Positions 33,440-45,264 of a DNA stretch of 64,000 nt are shown piece by piece. A program made the position numbers and the translations under genes. Location of the stretch: assembly GCA_963575645.1 (NCBI GenBank), contig OY754466.1:45602001-45666000 (forward strand). Reading direction: 5' to 3'. Origin of the DNA: Xanthostigma xanthostigma. Its lineage: Eukaryota; Arthropoda; Insecta; Raphidioptera; Raphidiidae. The first letter of the stretch is position 1. Each line of letters starts with the position of its first letter. The notes beneath the pieces are model-generated. The model did not search any database. It had not been told where the DNA came from and saw only the letters and a list, made by a program, of their open reading frames with translations.

Positions 33440-33815
33440 TACCTATCACAATTTTGGCCGCGTTAATCTTCAAAACCACCGAACAGATTGTAATGAAATT
33501 TTGTAAATGTGGTTTGCCTGGTGCAACTTACGCTATAGGATAGTTTTTATTAAATATTCTGTACAAAATTACCATGTTTTCTCAAAAAACCGTTTTAATA
33601 AAATGTAACGACATCTGATAGAATTTACTCAAAGCTATCAGTTCAGAAACTGTTTTAGTATCAAGTAGCGACGTCTGTTAGAACTCGCTCAAAGCTGTTA
33701 GTTCAGAAGCAAATCTGGTTGAATTTGCTCAAAGCTATTAGTTCAGACGCCGGGCCGCAAACGAAATACATTTTGCAGAATTATATCTATCGCACCTGGG
33801 CCAAACCGGGAGGGA
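33440..33815. repeat. Repeat family D with 40-bp internal units, copy 1
   Basis: Unit CTGATAGAATTTGCTCAAAG CTATTAGTTCAGA repeats three or four times, preceded by ACCGAACAGATTGTAATGAA ATTTTGTAAATG and ended by GCCGGGCCGCAAACGAAATA. Other copies: 49905-50280 (inverted) and 51815-52345. Confidence 0.8.
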
Positions 33816-34963
33816 CCGCTATCTCATATATATATAAAAAACAGTTAGTAAGCCATAATTTATAATATTCAAATTAATAGAAAACTGATGAAAAATATTT
33901 TTGATAGCGAAAACATCGTTTACCTATGCATATACTTTCACTTTTCTGTATAAGAATATTTCTCGCAATATCTGAACAAATAACAAAAATAACCGATCAA
34001 TTGGAAATAATTCGTATCTATTACCAAAAAGTGATTTATTGTTATAAAAAATTACATTGCCGTCTCAAATAAAAAACAAAGCAAACAAACAAAATAAAAA
34101 GAAAATAAAACAAAAGAAAACAAGAGAAAATTAAGCGTACATGTGCCCACCACGCGCAAAAAAAACATAATAAATGTAAGTAGTTCAGTTCTTCATCGCG
34201 CGAATTGCAATATATAAAATGTACCCGTCAGAATGTCACATATTATGTCAATCTAATAAAAGCAAAGCGTGTTGACACTTTTACCACATGTGGTTAAATA
34301 TTTTAGGCCGCCTTCGGCGAAATCGTGGGCGTTGCGCGTTTGTGCAGATGCGACTCTTTTCATAGCATGAACTTTAATAATTATTTGTAACTAATTGTTA
34401 CAAGGATAATCTACCAAGATCCAAGACCCGCCAGACCTATGTCATTTCAGTACTGCTAAGATTTTGTCAGTAAATGTACAATATTTAGTTAAAAACGTAT
34501 GCCAATGTGCTAGCTTGAAAGCGGGTGTCTTTTAGAGATAACAGGTTCTAAATGTACATAAAACACGTGCTTACCTTAAATACCTACGTACGCAATGGTA
34601 TTATGCATGCATATGAGTACAAGTGAGGGCATTAGTTGATTTTTTTTGACAGCATATGATTAAAGTGCGCTGCCAAGATTTACCACAAAATGCGGTCGCT
34701 GGAACATTGTCATCTCAATCGCTTGCAGAATCGCGGGTAGCTGCTAGTTAATAAATAATATTTACTTGTACTAGTTACACCATAACATGGTCAAATACAA
34801 GTCAAAAGTCGAGTAAAGTAATAATTAAATTGAATCCGCATTATTTAAAAAAAAATCCTTATAATTTTAAAAACACGATTTCTCTAAAAACCATTTTATA
34901 GTTTTTTGTTGAAATTAGCTATAGGCAACTCTCTTGTTTCCGCTGTTAATTTATTGAAAAACT
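33816..34963. other. Upstream or first-intron DNA, nothing recognised
   Basis: Microsatellite-like AAACAAA/AAAATAAA runs near 34070-34130; no frames. Confidence 0.45.
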
Positions 34964-35306
34964 AGCGGTCCCGCCTGTTTTCTCCGGATGCAAAAGAACG
35001 AATGGGGGGAGGTACATTAGTACGCACAGACACAGTCATCTTAGTTTACCGATATGAATGTTGTGTCCAAATTACATGATTATCGGAGTTACCATTCAAA
35101 GTTTTTGTCGGACGAACAAATTTTGAGTTATATTTTGCAACATTTTTCATTGATGCTCCGCATTGGTCGTAGCGTGATATTATATAGCCTATAGCCTTCC
35201 TCAATAAATGGAATATCCAACAAAAAAAATATTAATTCGAACCAGTAGTTCCTGATATTAGCGCATTCAAACAAACAAACTCTTCAGCTTTATATATTAG
35301 TATAGA
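34964..35306. repeat. Diverged relative of the 2.1-kb RTE/SINE-like repeat
   Basis: Starts ACTAGCGGTCCCGCCTGTTT and ends ...AAACAAACAAACTCTTCAGC TTTATATATTAGTATAG. Same layout as 2116-2695 (G/C-rich CCCGCC head, target-like CATGATTATCGG, AACAAAC run, TTATATATTAGTAT end). No coding frame. Confidence 0.5.
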
Positions 35307-35718
35307 TTGTAATAACCTAATATAATTAGGCCCGTACCTTGTATGTGTGTATCTTTTTAAAGGCAAACGGTTGGATTTATGTCTCGTGTAAAATCAGAAA
35401 AGAAATAAAATCTCGTCTTACCGTACCGCAGTAAATACAATGTCGAAAAAATACAACGAATAACGTGCAAAGTCCACATTAAATCATTTATATACCTATC
35501 GTTTATTAATGATGTAGTATTTACTAAGCATGCTTCCTGTAGCTTGTGATTTGGATTAGAATCGATGTTAGAATCAAACGTTAGCACGAAACTCTTTTTT
35601 TTTTGTAAATTTATGATCACGTTGATTGCCATATCATCCAGTTTTTTCCTTTCTTACAATTTCTCGTAGAACAAACAAAGCGTGTTTAATTTTCCGTAGC
35701 CGATATTTACATAATCTA

Positions 35719-36178
35719 AAGGCCGCTGCACACGAGGCTAGAAACGCTGCTAGGAGCTCTGCTAGCCGGTAGGCTGGGTACGAAGCTGGAAATGACATCA
35801 CTGCAGGCTGCCTTGCAAGCTCAGAAGATAGGTTTTAAAATTAGAACAGGGGCTATTTTTCTTGCTAGGACATGTGCTCGCTCTGAGCAAGAACCAATCA
35901 GGAAGCAGTATCTTGTCACGTGGGCACTTGAACAAACGCCCACAAACCAACATGGCGTCATTCTGCTCAGAGTTAGACACAACAGACACGTTTTACTCGT
36001 GTGTTTATATTCGAACTGTCACTGCGCGCGCATCAGATCTGTCCACAAAACAAGCTTGAAAAGTAGTCTCGTGTGAAGCGAGCACATAACAGCAATCAAG
36101 AAAACCAGCGCTAGAAAACTAGTAGGCAAATCTAACAAGGAATCTAGAAGCATTTCTAGCCTCGTGTGCAGCGGCCTT
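35719..36178. mobile_element. MITE family B, intact copy, 460 bp
   Basis: Both termini intact: AAGGCCGCTGCACACGAGGC and GCCTCGTGTGCAGCGGCCTT, with extended inverted match (CTAGAAACGCTGCTAG / CTAGAAGCATTTCTAG). No transposase; superfamily not determined because the flanks show no clear target duplication. Confidence 0.8.
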
Positions 36179-36458
36179 ATAACAGCCGCTTTCTGCTGTC
36201 TCTGTTATCGTAGCGTAACAGCGTTGTATTCTACGTATCTTTAAACAATTTTCCGTTACTTATACAATAAAAAAACATCTAGTAATGGATTCGCCCAGGC
36301 ATCATACAAACAAAAAAAAATTGCAAGAAGACGAGATTAGAGAAAGAGGTCTCGTTATAACTGTAGAGCCTCGATAATACTTGAAAAATGTGGATATAAT
36401 AAAAATTGTCTTGAAGACTTGAAATGTGTTTTAAAAGTTGCAAGTACACTTGAATAGG

Positions 36459-36876
36459 GTGACCGGCAATTGCTCTCGGGAGAAGAAACTATGACTAATT
36501 TGGAATGATTTAACCTCTATCGCTTGGGGGTCGGAAATGCGTTATTTTCGAAAAAATCTACTTCGGTTTTCTTTTTACAATAATCCGAATTTTGGGAGTT
36601 AAAAATTAAAAAAAAAAACAATATTCTCACTTTTTGGCCTGAATTTTTCCAAGACCTGATAGTTTACTAATTGGTCAACCTTCCTAAAGCTAAAAACCAC
36701 GAAACTTACTGTTAAAGTTTATGTTGTGTGTTAAAACTTACAATAATTAAAAAAAATAAAATAAAAATTCAAGGGTCATTATCATAAAAAACGACGCATT
36801 TTCGACCCCCAAGTGATACAGGTTAATCATTCCAAATTTCTTTTCCCGAGAGGAATACGAGCAATTACCGGTTATC
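36459..36876. mobile_element. Inverted-repeat element, about 110-bp termini
   Basis: GTGACCGGCAATTGCTCTCG and TACGAGCAATTACCGGTTAT at the ends; inner CGCTTGGGGGTCGGAAATGC faces GCATTTTCGACCCCCAAGTG. Confidence 0.7.
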
Positions 36877-36983
36877 TATATAACTCACAATATTCTCTCT
36901 AAGTCGCAATGTTTACTGTTCCGTGAAAAAACGGAACCCATTTTTAAAGCCTCATTGAATTTCTTTTAATTAATTGTTGATAT

Positions 36984-37105
36984 GGTAGCTATGGAAATCA
37001 TTAATGCATTACAGAAAATCGTTCAACATAATATCTCATTTTGGGCGCCCGGTCTATGTTGCATGTTATCTGGAACGATTTTCTGTAATGCAGTAATGAT
37101 TTTCA
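36984..37105. mobile_element. Short MITE sharing termini with 887-1637
   Basis: GGTAGCTATGGAAATCATTA, ATGCATTACAGAAAATCGTT at the left; GGAACGATTTTCTGTAATGC at the right, broken at TAATGATTTTCA by the SINE that follows. Confidence 0.7.
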
Positions 37106-37535
37106 CCGAGCGGGGTGGCGTAGCGGTGAGAGCACTATAGACTCGCATTCGGGAGGGACCGGGTTCGAATCCCGACGGGGGCAGATAATATGGCTGGGAC
37201 TTTTTCCTACTGCCTCTCGCCGAGAAACGGTAATTCCTGTACCGGTCATCTTGTTGAGGTTTTCCATGGTTTCCCTCAACAATTCCAGATAAATATCGAG
37301 ATGGCTCCTTATTCAAGGCCATGCATGGCCGATTACCTGTCAAACACTCCTATGCTCAAAATTTGCCTACCTTATCCCAATTTTCTAAAAATTCCTTCAT
37401 TCGCCCATTGCTATTAAATAAGTTGAAGTTTAAAAATTGTAGAAAATAACGGGAAAAAATAGTAATGGTGCGAATGGCGTCTGTTATGACATAAAGTCGA
37501 GAAACGGACGTTAAACGCATTATTATCAATATTAT
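37106..37535 (+). mobile_element. tRNA-derived SINE, about 430 bp, 12-bp target duplications
   Basis: The 5' part is tRNA-like: box A TGGCGTAGCGG, box B GGTTCGAATCC. A conserved-looking body follows (GTTGAGGTTTTCCATGGTTT) and an AT-rich LINE-like tail (GACGTTAAACGCATTATTAT). TAATGATTTTCA occurs exactly at 37094-37105 and 37536-37547, the target duplication. Part of the body (CCCATTGCTATTAAATAAGT) also resembles 5590-5670. Confidence 0.85.
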
Positions 37536-38079
37536 TAATGATTTTCATCCGGCGATGATCTGTCACCCTGTATATGCGCCGAATTGATAGCCATTCTTTT
37601 TTTTTTCAAGTCAGTTAAAAATAATGACAACTGCAAGTCGGTAAATCGTGATAGCACTGCAGTCGTGTTTCAACGTCTGCCGCATTTATGCTTTGAAATT
37701 ATTACTATAGCATGTGTGTTGTGTGTACAGAGAGGGTAGTCGCATATAATATGTGCTGAGACTGACCTATTTACCCAAATCAGTCAAGTAGACGCAAAAC
37801 ATAAATAAAACAAAAATGTACACCATATACCTACTGTTACACTGCATCAATGTTATAGACGCGTGAACCAAGCATGCGTATAACACTATTAATTATCGCT
37901 AAAAGCCATTAATATGCGTTCACCGTATACTACACGTACCTACAAAATTTCTTTTTACACGCTTTATATTAACTTCACTTGTAAGTTTGTATGTATGTAT
38001 GTATGTATGTTTGTAACCTTCATTTGGACTACAGCAAGTGGTTTATTACTGTAGTATAATATGCCAGCACTGTAACTAC

Positions 38080-38172
38080 AGTGGTTAGCCGTACGGTCTA
38101 AGGCACGGGTCTTCGCTGACGTCAACTCTCGGAATCACGGGTCGTGGGTTCTAATCCCGTCCACGCCGAAAA
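38080..38172 (+). repeat. tRNA-like SINE head
   Basis: Box A-like TTAGCCGTACGGTC and box B-like GGTTCTAATCC with a 3' arm CCCGTCCACGCCG followed by A8. The 5' acceptor half does not pair properly, so it is a SINE or pseudo-tRNA rather than a tRNA gene. Next to a (GTAT)n run at 37990. Confidence 0.55.
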
Positions 38173-38225
38173 AAAAAATTGTTTTTTTTTCAGCAAGTTT
38201 TTGACAATAAATCGAACTAAAAAGT

Positions 38226-38424
38226 GGAAAATAAATATAGTTTAAAAAAAACTAAAAAACACGCTTTATATAAAAAATACAAGTATTATTGTGAAAAAAG
38301 TGTGGGTCGCTTTGTTCCACATTTTCGTACATCGAGCGCCCCACGCTTTTTTTACAATAATACTTGTATTTTTTATATAAAGCGTGTTTTTTAGTTTTTT
38401 TTTTTAAATTATATTTATTTTGAA
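38226..38424. repeat. Long hairpin, about 80-bp arms
   Basis: AAACACGCTTTATATAAAAA ATACAAGTATTATTGTGAAA faces TTTACAATAATACTTGTATT TTTTATATAAAGCGTG; loop about 35 bp (TCGCTTTGTTCCACATTTTC...). Confidence 0.8.
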
Positions 38425-38830
38425 GTAAAACTTCTCCGGCACAGTAGGGTAAAATCGAAACATTAGATTGACAGTGTGTATACTACGCGCGGCGAAAGAT
38501 GAAGCCACCGCGTCATAGTGACGTGAATGCATTTCGCCCGCCTTCTAGCTTGCTATTGGCTGTTTCGGAGATCCACGTGCGTCGAGTGTTTACTTTTATT
38601 CTACCACTATAAATGGATATGTCGAATTTATTCAACACGCCACTGCCTGCGGGCAAGTAGGCGTTCACTAGCAGATAATTGATGACGTGCCTGGCTTCAT
38701 CTCTCACCGCGGGCACCATAATGTCCGTAAACAGAATTGGGCGGTGCTATGAGAATTTTAGAGCTTGTAATAATGCTTCAAGCGCTTTGTAAAACAGATA
38801 CTTGATACTTGATGTTTGATGCTTCTATAG

Positions 38831-39144
38831 CAGGCCTGGGCAAATGGCGGCCCGCGGGCCGAATCCGGCCCGCAGGAGACTTTTGTCCGGCTCGCGAAGC
38901 ATTTTATAAATGATTTTAAAGAGCGAAAATAGTTTGGCAATATAATTTGGCGCATAAATTTTTTTTTATAAAAATAGTAAATAGCAAGGGCTTTTGTTGC
39001 GGAAATGAAAGGACCTTTTTTTTGCTCCCCAAATTTTTGTTGCGGAAATGAAAGGACCTTTTATTTGGCTCTCCACATTTTTGGCCCACGGTCAAGTTTT
39101 CATCAGCAATGTGGCGCGACAATCAAAAGATTTGCCCGCCCCTG
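38831..39144. mobile_element. hAT MITE, 314 bp, with 8-bp target duplication
   Basis: CAGGCCTGGGCAAATGGCGG ... GATTTGCCCGCCCCTG with TTCTATAG on both sides (38823-38830 and 39145-39152). Internal CGGCCCGCGGGCCG palindrome. Two AAATGAAAGGACCTTTT copies inside. Confidence 0.9.
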
Positions 39145-39844
39145 TTCTATAGGGTCACCATCCGTCAGGATTGTAAAAAAATTTCAAAAAGTGGAACAAC
39201 TATCGATTTTGTTTTTAGGGCAGGGGACGAAATTTTTCCCGCAGTTGTCGCAACTATACAAATGCACAGTAAGTATGTACTTAAAAATAGTCCCGGTGTG
39301 AAAGTTGTTTTTATGTATAGTTTTCTAGAGGGAATTACAAAGAACAAAGTTTGGCAGATACACCTATATATATTTTAGCGTTGACGGTTCAACTACAGAG
39401 CAGGCTACTAGACGCCACCCGCAAGTCTGACGTCATACATCTATGCTACCTAATATACCGGGTGTTTATTCAGAATTTCACTATGCAGACGGAACTATAA
39501 TTTTATCGACATTCAATATAAAAACACTAAAAAGATTTTTAATAAATAGGTATAATCCGCAAAACCGAGTTTATAAAAGGAAATTTTTAGTTGAATGAAG
39601 AAATCGCTGGCAAATTACAACTGACAATTAAACTTATGCTCATATTCACCGAACACTATTAAAGATAGAACTTACTGATTTTGGAACAAATTTATTCGTT
39701 AGACGACACGTTGCGACGGGGGCGGTGCGGATGAGACGCGAGTGGAAATGACTAAGATATAGACATGGTGCTCAATCATGGATCGATTGGACGATTTTTA
39801 AAGGGTTTATATAATAAAATAATTATTTTTTGCGTACGGAACTG

Positions 39845-39893
39845 GAGAGCCGCAACTTTACATCAAAAGAGCCGCAGGTTGCCAACCCCTGGA
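39845..39893. mobile_element. hAT right-end fragment
   Basis: GAGAGCCGCAAC...AGAGCCGCAGGTTGCCAACCCCTGG ends in the CAGGGGTTGGCAACC-type hAT terminus. The left end was not found with confidence. Confidence 0.45.
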
Positions 39894-40114
39894 CTACACG
39901 AATGTCACGAATTATATAACAGGTTCAAAAAGTGTGCATTATAGGACGATAAAAGGTTCCATCTGAACCTATATCTGAGAAAAATGTAGTTTTTTTTTAA
40001 TAAAAAAATTAAATGCAGCTTAAAAAATGTGAGCCGTCTTGAGGCGCCTGGCAGACGGGAAACATCTAAACGTATTTATATATCTTATATTAAAAAGTTT
40101 TTATTTGAACGAAG

Positions 40115-40180
40115 TGACGTCCTCCCATAAGATTGTCACGCCAATAGCACGGTTTTATTCTCAACTAAACGCGCCAATAA
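40115..40180. repeat. Direct repeat flanking the 40-kb foldback
   Basis: CCCATAAGATTGTCACGCCAAT and TTTTATTCTCAACTAAACGC here match 41778-41836 (CCCATAAAAGTGTCGCGTCAAT, TTTTATTCTCAACCAAACGC) on the same strand. Confidence 0.65.
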
Positions 40181-40271
40181 ATGTTTCACATCCCTGCCAT
40201 CTCGTTGTCGCCTTCGACAAATGCAGAGTTTGACTCCAACGCATACACAAAGCAAGCGTTACGTGCTGTTA

Positions 40272-41652
40272 GTCCGGGAGCTGTCGATCTAAAAAGCCCC
40301 CTCATATGTGCATACACTTTTTTTTATGTAAATTAATAGTTTAAAAGTATATAAACAAGAAACGCTTGGTTTGCGTTGATTTAAATAGCCGAAAAAATGT
40401 TTAAAAAAATTAATTATAAAAAAATGACATTAATATTTCTCCTACATCACGGATATTGGTTGCTAGCATCCAATTTTACAAAAAATTTCGTGCTTTTTAA
40501 GAAAACATTCGCGCAAACCAATTTTTTTTGCCGAGAGAGTCAGGCAACCCTCTTAAAGTTTGTGATGAGGGAGAAAATTTCACCGTCATTCGTAACATAA
40601 TTTTTTTTTTTTCATTTTATTCGTTTTAATGTGAATTTTAAGAATATGTAGGTTTGCGGGCTCTAAAATTGCCGGAAATACTCCGCAAACCAGTTTTAAA
40701 TGCGCTAGCTCCAAGCTTATTTTCCACTAGTAATATTTAAATCAATAAATTTATATTAAAATAAATGTTATATAAAATTAAATATTGAATTTTTTTTTTA
40801 GATTTATAATTATGAAAGGATATAATATATGATCATGACACAATAGACTGAAGGGACTAGTCAGCTGCAACATTCAAAAATGCTATAGGACAACCATTAC
40901 CTTTACCAAAAAAAAAGAAATGCTTATATATCTCCTCTCTGTCTTAAAGTATTATGTTTACCCTATAGCAGATGCAGGTAAATTTCAAGCGTACAGAAGA
41001 AAGAAAGAGAAAAATTTCTATAAGTTATTCCACTGCAGCAACTGTATCATGTATAAAAAAAAAAGAAAAATTAAATTTTGTAAGAAACAAAATCAATATT
41101 AATATAACAAACAAGATTATAATAATTGTGGAACAACAGTAGTTCTACAAAAAACATTTATTTTAATATAAATTTATTGATTTAAATATTACTAGTGGAA
41201 AATAAGCTTGGAGCTAGCGCATTTAAAACTGGTTTGCGGAGTATTTCCGGCAATTTTAGAGCCCGCAAACCTACATATTCTTAAAATTCACATTAAAACG
41301 AATAAAATGAAAAAAAAAAAAATTATGTTACGAATGACGGTGAAATTTTCTCCCTCATCACAAACTTTAAGAGGGTTGCCTGACTCTCTCGGCAAAAAAA
41401 ATTGGTTTGCGCGAATGTTTTCTTAAAAAGCACGAAATTTTTTGAAAAATTGGATGCTAGCAACCAATATCCGTGATGTAGGAGAAACATTAATGTCATT
41501 TTTTTATAATTAATTTTTTTAAACATTTTTTCGGCTATTTAAATCAACGCAAACCAAGCGTTTCTTGTTTATATACTTTTAAACTATTAATTTACATAAA
41601 AAAAATTGCATGCACAATATGAGGGGGCTTTTTAGATCGACAGCTCCCGGAC
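40272..41652. mobile_element. 1.38-kb foldback element with about 495-bp arms
   Basis: GTCCGGGAGCTGTCGATCTA at the left, TAGATCGACAGCTCCCGGAC at the right, TA outside both ends (40270-40271, 41653-41654). Arms 40272-40765 and 41159-41652 are almost identical in reverse complement. Each arm carries the same 67-codon open frame (40397-40600 plus, 41323-41526 minus) with only two or three differences. The spacer is AT-rich, with an open frame at 40920-41102 rich in Lys. Confidence 0.85.
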
Positions 41653-42547
41653 TATGTCATCTAACGAAATACTATAGTAACTAAATTTTGCCCTGTTGTC
41701 TAGATGTCGCATTCAACTAAAACCATGTTTTTTGATCCAACGCGCACAAACGCAGCGTCTTCTTATAAAACGTCGTCCCATAAAAGTGTCGCGTCAATAG
41801 GACGATTTTATTCTCAACCAAACGCGCCATTAGATCTTGTACATCAAAATCACTTAAGAAACGACATTTTTGTTATCTCAAATTATCCAATAAAGCGTTA
41901 TTTTGCGGTTTGTGGATATGCTTTATTATGAAATAATGTAGAAATGATAGCCTTAGTATTTCAACGAGATATTAGCAAACGAAAACTATTTATTAATTAT
42001 AGAAGAGAAAATTTTAAACGCACCGGCATCATCGCAATGTTACGTACAGGCACTATTGTCAATTCAGAAAATGTATTACAAGTATCAGTGATTAAAAGTT
42101 GAACTGAAAGTTTCAAATAAATTAACAAACAGCCCAAAAAAGCGACGCTGTTTGTCTGTGCAAACGTTCGAAGTTGTTTACTTTGAACGCCGAGTCATTT
42201 ATTTTTCCGACATAGGTATGACTCACATAAATTTTCCTTGTATTTATTTCCAAGAGTAAAGATTTTCAGTTTAAACTTGAAACTAACGACGAAAAACGAT
42301 CCGTCCATCGCTCATATTGTATTGTAACAAAACTGTTCTAGTTCGTGCTGGAAAATATTTATTTACAATAGTAAAACTTTAACAGAACTAAATAAACAAA
42401 CTAAAAAGCACTTCTGTATAACGTAACGAAAACAAAACAACAGTTCTAACTAATAAAATAATAAGTAATGAAGAATGCAAAGTCACTATACAACTATATA
42501 CACAAGATTATTTACAACACAGGAGCACACCAAAATGTATCTAGCAC

Positions 42548-42876
42548 AAATTTTAACAGGGGCTAGGTCTTCTGCTTGCTCTGAGCAAGAACCAATCAGG
42601 AAACAGTATCTTGTCCCGTGGCCGAAATGAACAAACGCTCAAAAACTAACGCGACGTCATTCAGCTCAAAATCAGACAACAGACACGCTTTGCTCTGTGT
42701 TTATATTTGAACTGTCACTGCGCGCGCACCAGATCTATCCACAAAACAAGCTTGAAAAGACGTCTCGTGTGAAGCGAGCACATATAAGCAATTAAGAAAA
42801 CCAGCGCTAGAAAACTAGTAGTCACATCTAGCAAGGAATCTAGCGGCAAATCCAGCCTCGTGTACAACGGACTTAA
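42548..42876. mobile_element. MITE family B, 5'-truncated copy
   Basis: Shares CTCTGAGCAAGAACCAATCAGG, CGCGCGCACCAGATCTATCC, GAAAACCAGCGCTAGAAAAC with 35719-36178 and ends CAGCCTCGTGTACAACGGAC. The left terminus is missing. Confidence 0.7.
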
Positions 42877-43365
42877 GCTAGACATCAAGGAATAAAATAG
42901 GTGTACTATTTCAATCACGTAATGTGTTTGAAGCATTGTATTTATAACGTGGATTTCGTGTAGAAGAAAATAATTATTCTAAGTCAACAAACGATGCATA
43001 TCCAGTTTTTCACAGAATAAACGATCGTTTTACTATTATTGAAAAGTCCCCCGAGTCTACTGTCACTGAACAATACACAATATTTGTTTTAAAACACATT
43101 CATAAATCTCTCCACATAGTTCGCTTGTCTCGTTTCATAAAAGATTACACTGTGAAAGGATTTTAGACCGATTAAAAACAACGCTAAAACATATTTATAG
43201 ATTTTTAATTTCGATCAGAGTTCTTCATTTTAGGTCAAAGCTTGCAAGTCAATTTTGAACGACTCGAGAAATCCGGAAGATTTCAAACTTTGTAGGTACA
43301 CATATGGCTTTCCGATGACAATGCATGAATCAAACGTTTTTAGAATTAAATAATCAATAAACCCA

Positions 43366-43500
43366 TCTACAAAGGCAGCTGTGTGAAACGAACACATAGA
43401 AAACCGTCACGAAACCCAGTGCCACAGCACGCTTGAAACCTAGCAGCCAAATCTGACAAGGAATCCAGCAGCAAAACCGGTCTCGGTACAACGGCCTTTA
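43366..43500. mobile_element. MITE family B, decayed terminal fragment
   Basis: GTGTGAAACGAACACATAGA ... AATCTGACAAGGAATCCAGC ... CGGTCTCGGTACAACGGCCT: a degraded right end of the family. Confidence 0.55.
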
Positions 43501-43591
43501 GACAAATGGGCGCCAGATTTGAAAACCGAATATTCGCATTTGCGATAATCGGGCGACATTCGTTACATCACTACTAAATATACGTCACAAG

Positions 43592-44330
43592 TAGAGAATA
43601 TAATCCCGGGATCCCGAATCTCGGGATCCCAGCCATTTTCTGGCCCCGAAAATCCCGGGACCGTACTCGGCTAATCTCGGGATTTTCGGGATTGCCACAA
43701 ACAGATCTAGTTTGCATTCCGTAATCCGTTGCGCATTGACAAATACCTTGCCTAGATTATATTAATATTATTTGTTACATAACGACAAAAAACAATCCTT
43801 AAATACGCGGTACGATATGTAAGAATATGAAATCTCCAGATCCTGAAGTACAAGTACAAAATGAATCGGGGTTAACAAATAATATTAAACGTGAAATGAA
43901 CCTTTTCGAAAATGGAGGAGTTCGTGGATATCACTTAGAAACAGCATATAAGTATCTATTCCTCCAACCAGCGTAGAACCTGAGCGAGCGTTTTCAGCTG
44001 CTGCTTACGTTGGCAATAAACTACGAAGCAGGCTTGGAAGTCAAAAATTGGATGCTTTGATATTTCTGCGATTGTATTTTCGAAATTCTAAATAGCTTTT
44101 TGTGTTGTTTTTTTGATTTCTTGCAAAAGTAAAGTTTTTTTTTTTTTGTTTTGTCTACTTTCTTTTGTTACTATATGGTGATTTGTGTTGTGCAATGATA
44201 TTAAAAACATTTTTTTAAGAAACTACAAGTTTTTTTTTCATTTGAGTCCAATTAGAAACCACATAGTCTAATCCCAGGATAGCCTCGGGATTGAAAAGCG
44301 AGCTCGGGAAAGTCGGGATTGTATTCTCTA
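43592..44330 (+). mobile_element. hAT element, internally deleted, 8-bp target duplication
   Basis: Ends TAGAGAATATAATCCCGGGA and TCGGGATTGTATTCTCTA, with GTCACAAG on both sides (43584-43591, 44331-44338). Many CGGGAT/ATCCCG subterminal repeats. It encloses a transposase remnant with hATC (see next entry). Confidence 0.88.
43827..44095 (+). pseudogene. hAT transposase C-terminus (hATC dimerisation), frameshifted
   Basis: From 43827 one frame reads MKSPDPEVQVQNES... to GVRGYHLETAYKYLF and stops at 43974; from 43955 a second frame reads IPPTSVEPERAFSAAAYVGN, KLRSRLGSQKLDALIFLRLY, FRNSK and stops at 44093. The second piece is the hATC motif (P.S...ER.FS....... R..L....L..L.FL). A shift of one base around 43955 separates the frames, and most of the catalytic region is deleted. 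Non-functional. Confidence 0.8.
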
Positions 44331-44652
44331 GTCACAAGTAAGTTCATTCCAAACATCAGCTCCCAATAATCACATCTCCATAGATTGCGCTCACCTATAA
44401 AATACATTTCAAGGACGCTGTGAACAGTATGTTAATTATATAGATTAAAACCGGGAAATAAAAGTTAATTTGAAATGTTCATTACGGTAGAGCGGCCTGC
44501 TCTAATCACATCGCATCTGTACTAGTCACGTATACCTACACCTCGATATTGTTTAATATGGCTATGGACGGGTAAAAAGGAAACAACCACAATAGCGCAC
44601 ACTATCTATACAGGGTTACCTATGCTGGGTTGCAGAAAGGAATGTCAAAAAA

Positions 44653-44765
44653 TTTGATTTTATAACAATTATTATTATTTTATTCAACATATTTATTAAC
44701 GTAAGTTTGTAACATGAATATTATTTAATTCAACACATTTATTAATTTAAGTTTTTTAACATGAA
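44653..44765. repeat. Left half of a widely spaced inverted repeat
   Basis: TTCAACATATTTATTAACGT and AACACATTTATTAATTTAAG are the reverse complement of 45919-46045 (ACGTTAATAAATATGTTGAA; TTAATAAATGTGTTGAATT). Two hAT elements lie between the halves. Confidence 0.6.
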
Positions 44766-44957
44766 CACTACTTCCTAGTTCATACGCTCCGCTGCCATCT
44801 TGCCTCTGTTTCTCCACGTGACCACCAGGGTACACCAGTGGCGGCGTGGTGTTACAATTTGACAATAGCCTTAGAATTTAGATTGTGATCATATGGTTAC
44901 AGTTTCCATACATCAGGAGCAGTCTAATGTCGTATTCGACAGCCCTGTCATCTAGAA

Positions 44958-45262
44958 CAGTGATGTCAAAGATACGGTCCGCGGATTGCATCCGGCCCTC
45001 AAGCAATCTCTATACGGCCCGCGACCAGAATCTATCCGGTGAGGAATTTAGACACCTGACATCAATGAGCTTATCAAAAACAAGAACTTCAGGTGTCAAG
45101 ATAATTTTCCCTTTTTATTACCTTTATATAAAAACTGATTTGAACTAAATAAATAAAGATTTCAATTTAGTATGTGTTTTAGTTTTTAATTTAGAGTCTG
45201 GCCCGCTAACATACCCTAAATCTTATAAACAGCCCTTTAGAAAAATCAGTCTGACACCCTTG
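44958..45262. mobile_element. hAT MITE (outer), interrupted at its right edge
   Basis: CAGTGATGTCAAAGATACGG ... TCTGACACCCTTG. Flanks ATCTAGAA and, after removing the inner element, ATCTATAG are near-duplicates. Confidence 0.65.
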
Positions 45263-45264
45263 AT

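Noticed and set aside
38080-38172. A functional tRNA gene
   Set aside because: A and B boxes are present but the acceptor stem does not close and a poly-A run follows; more likely a SINE head.
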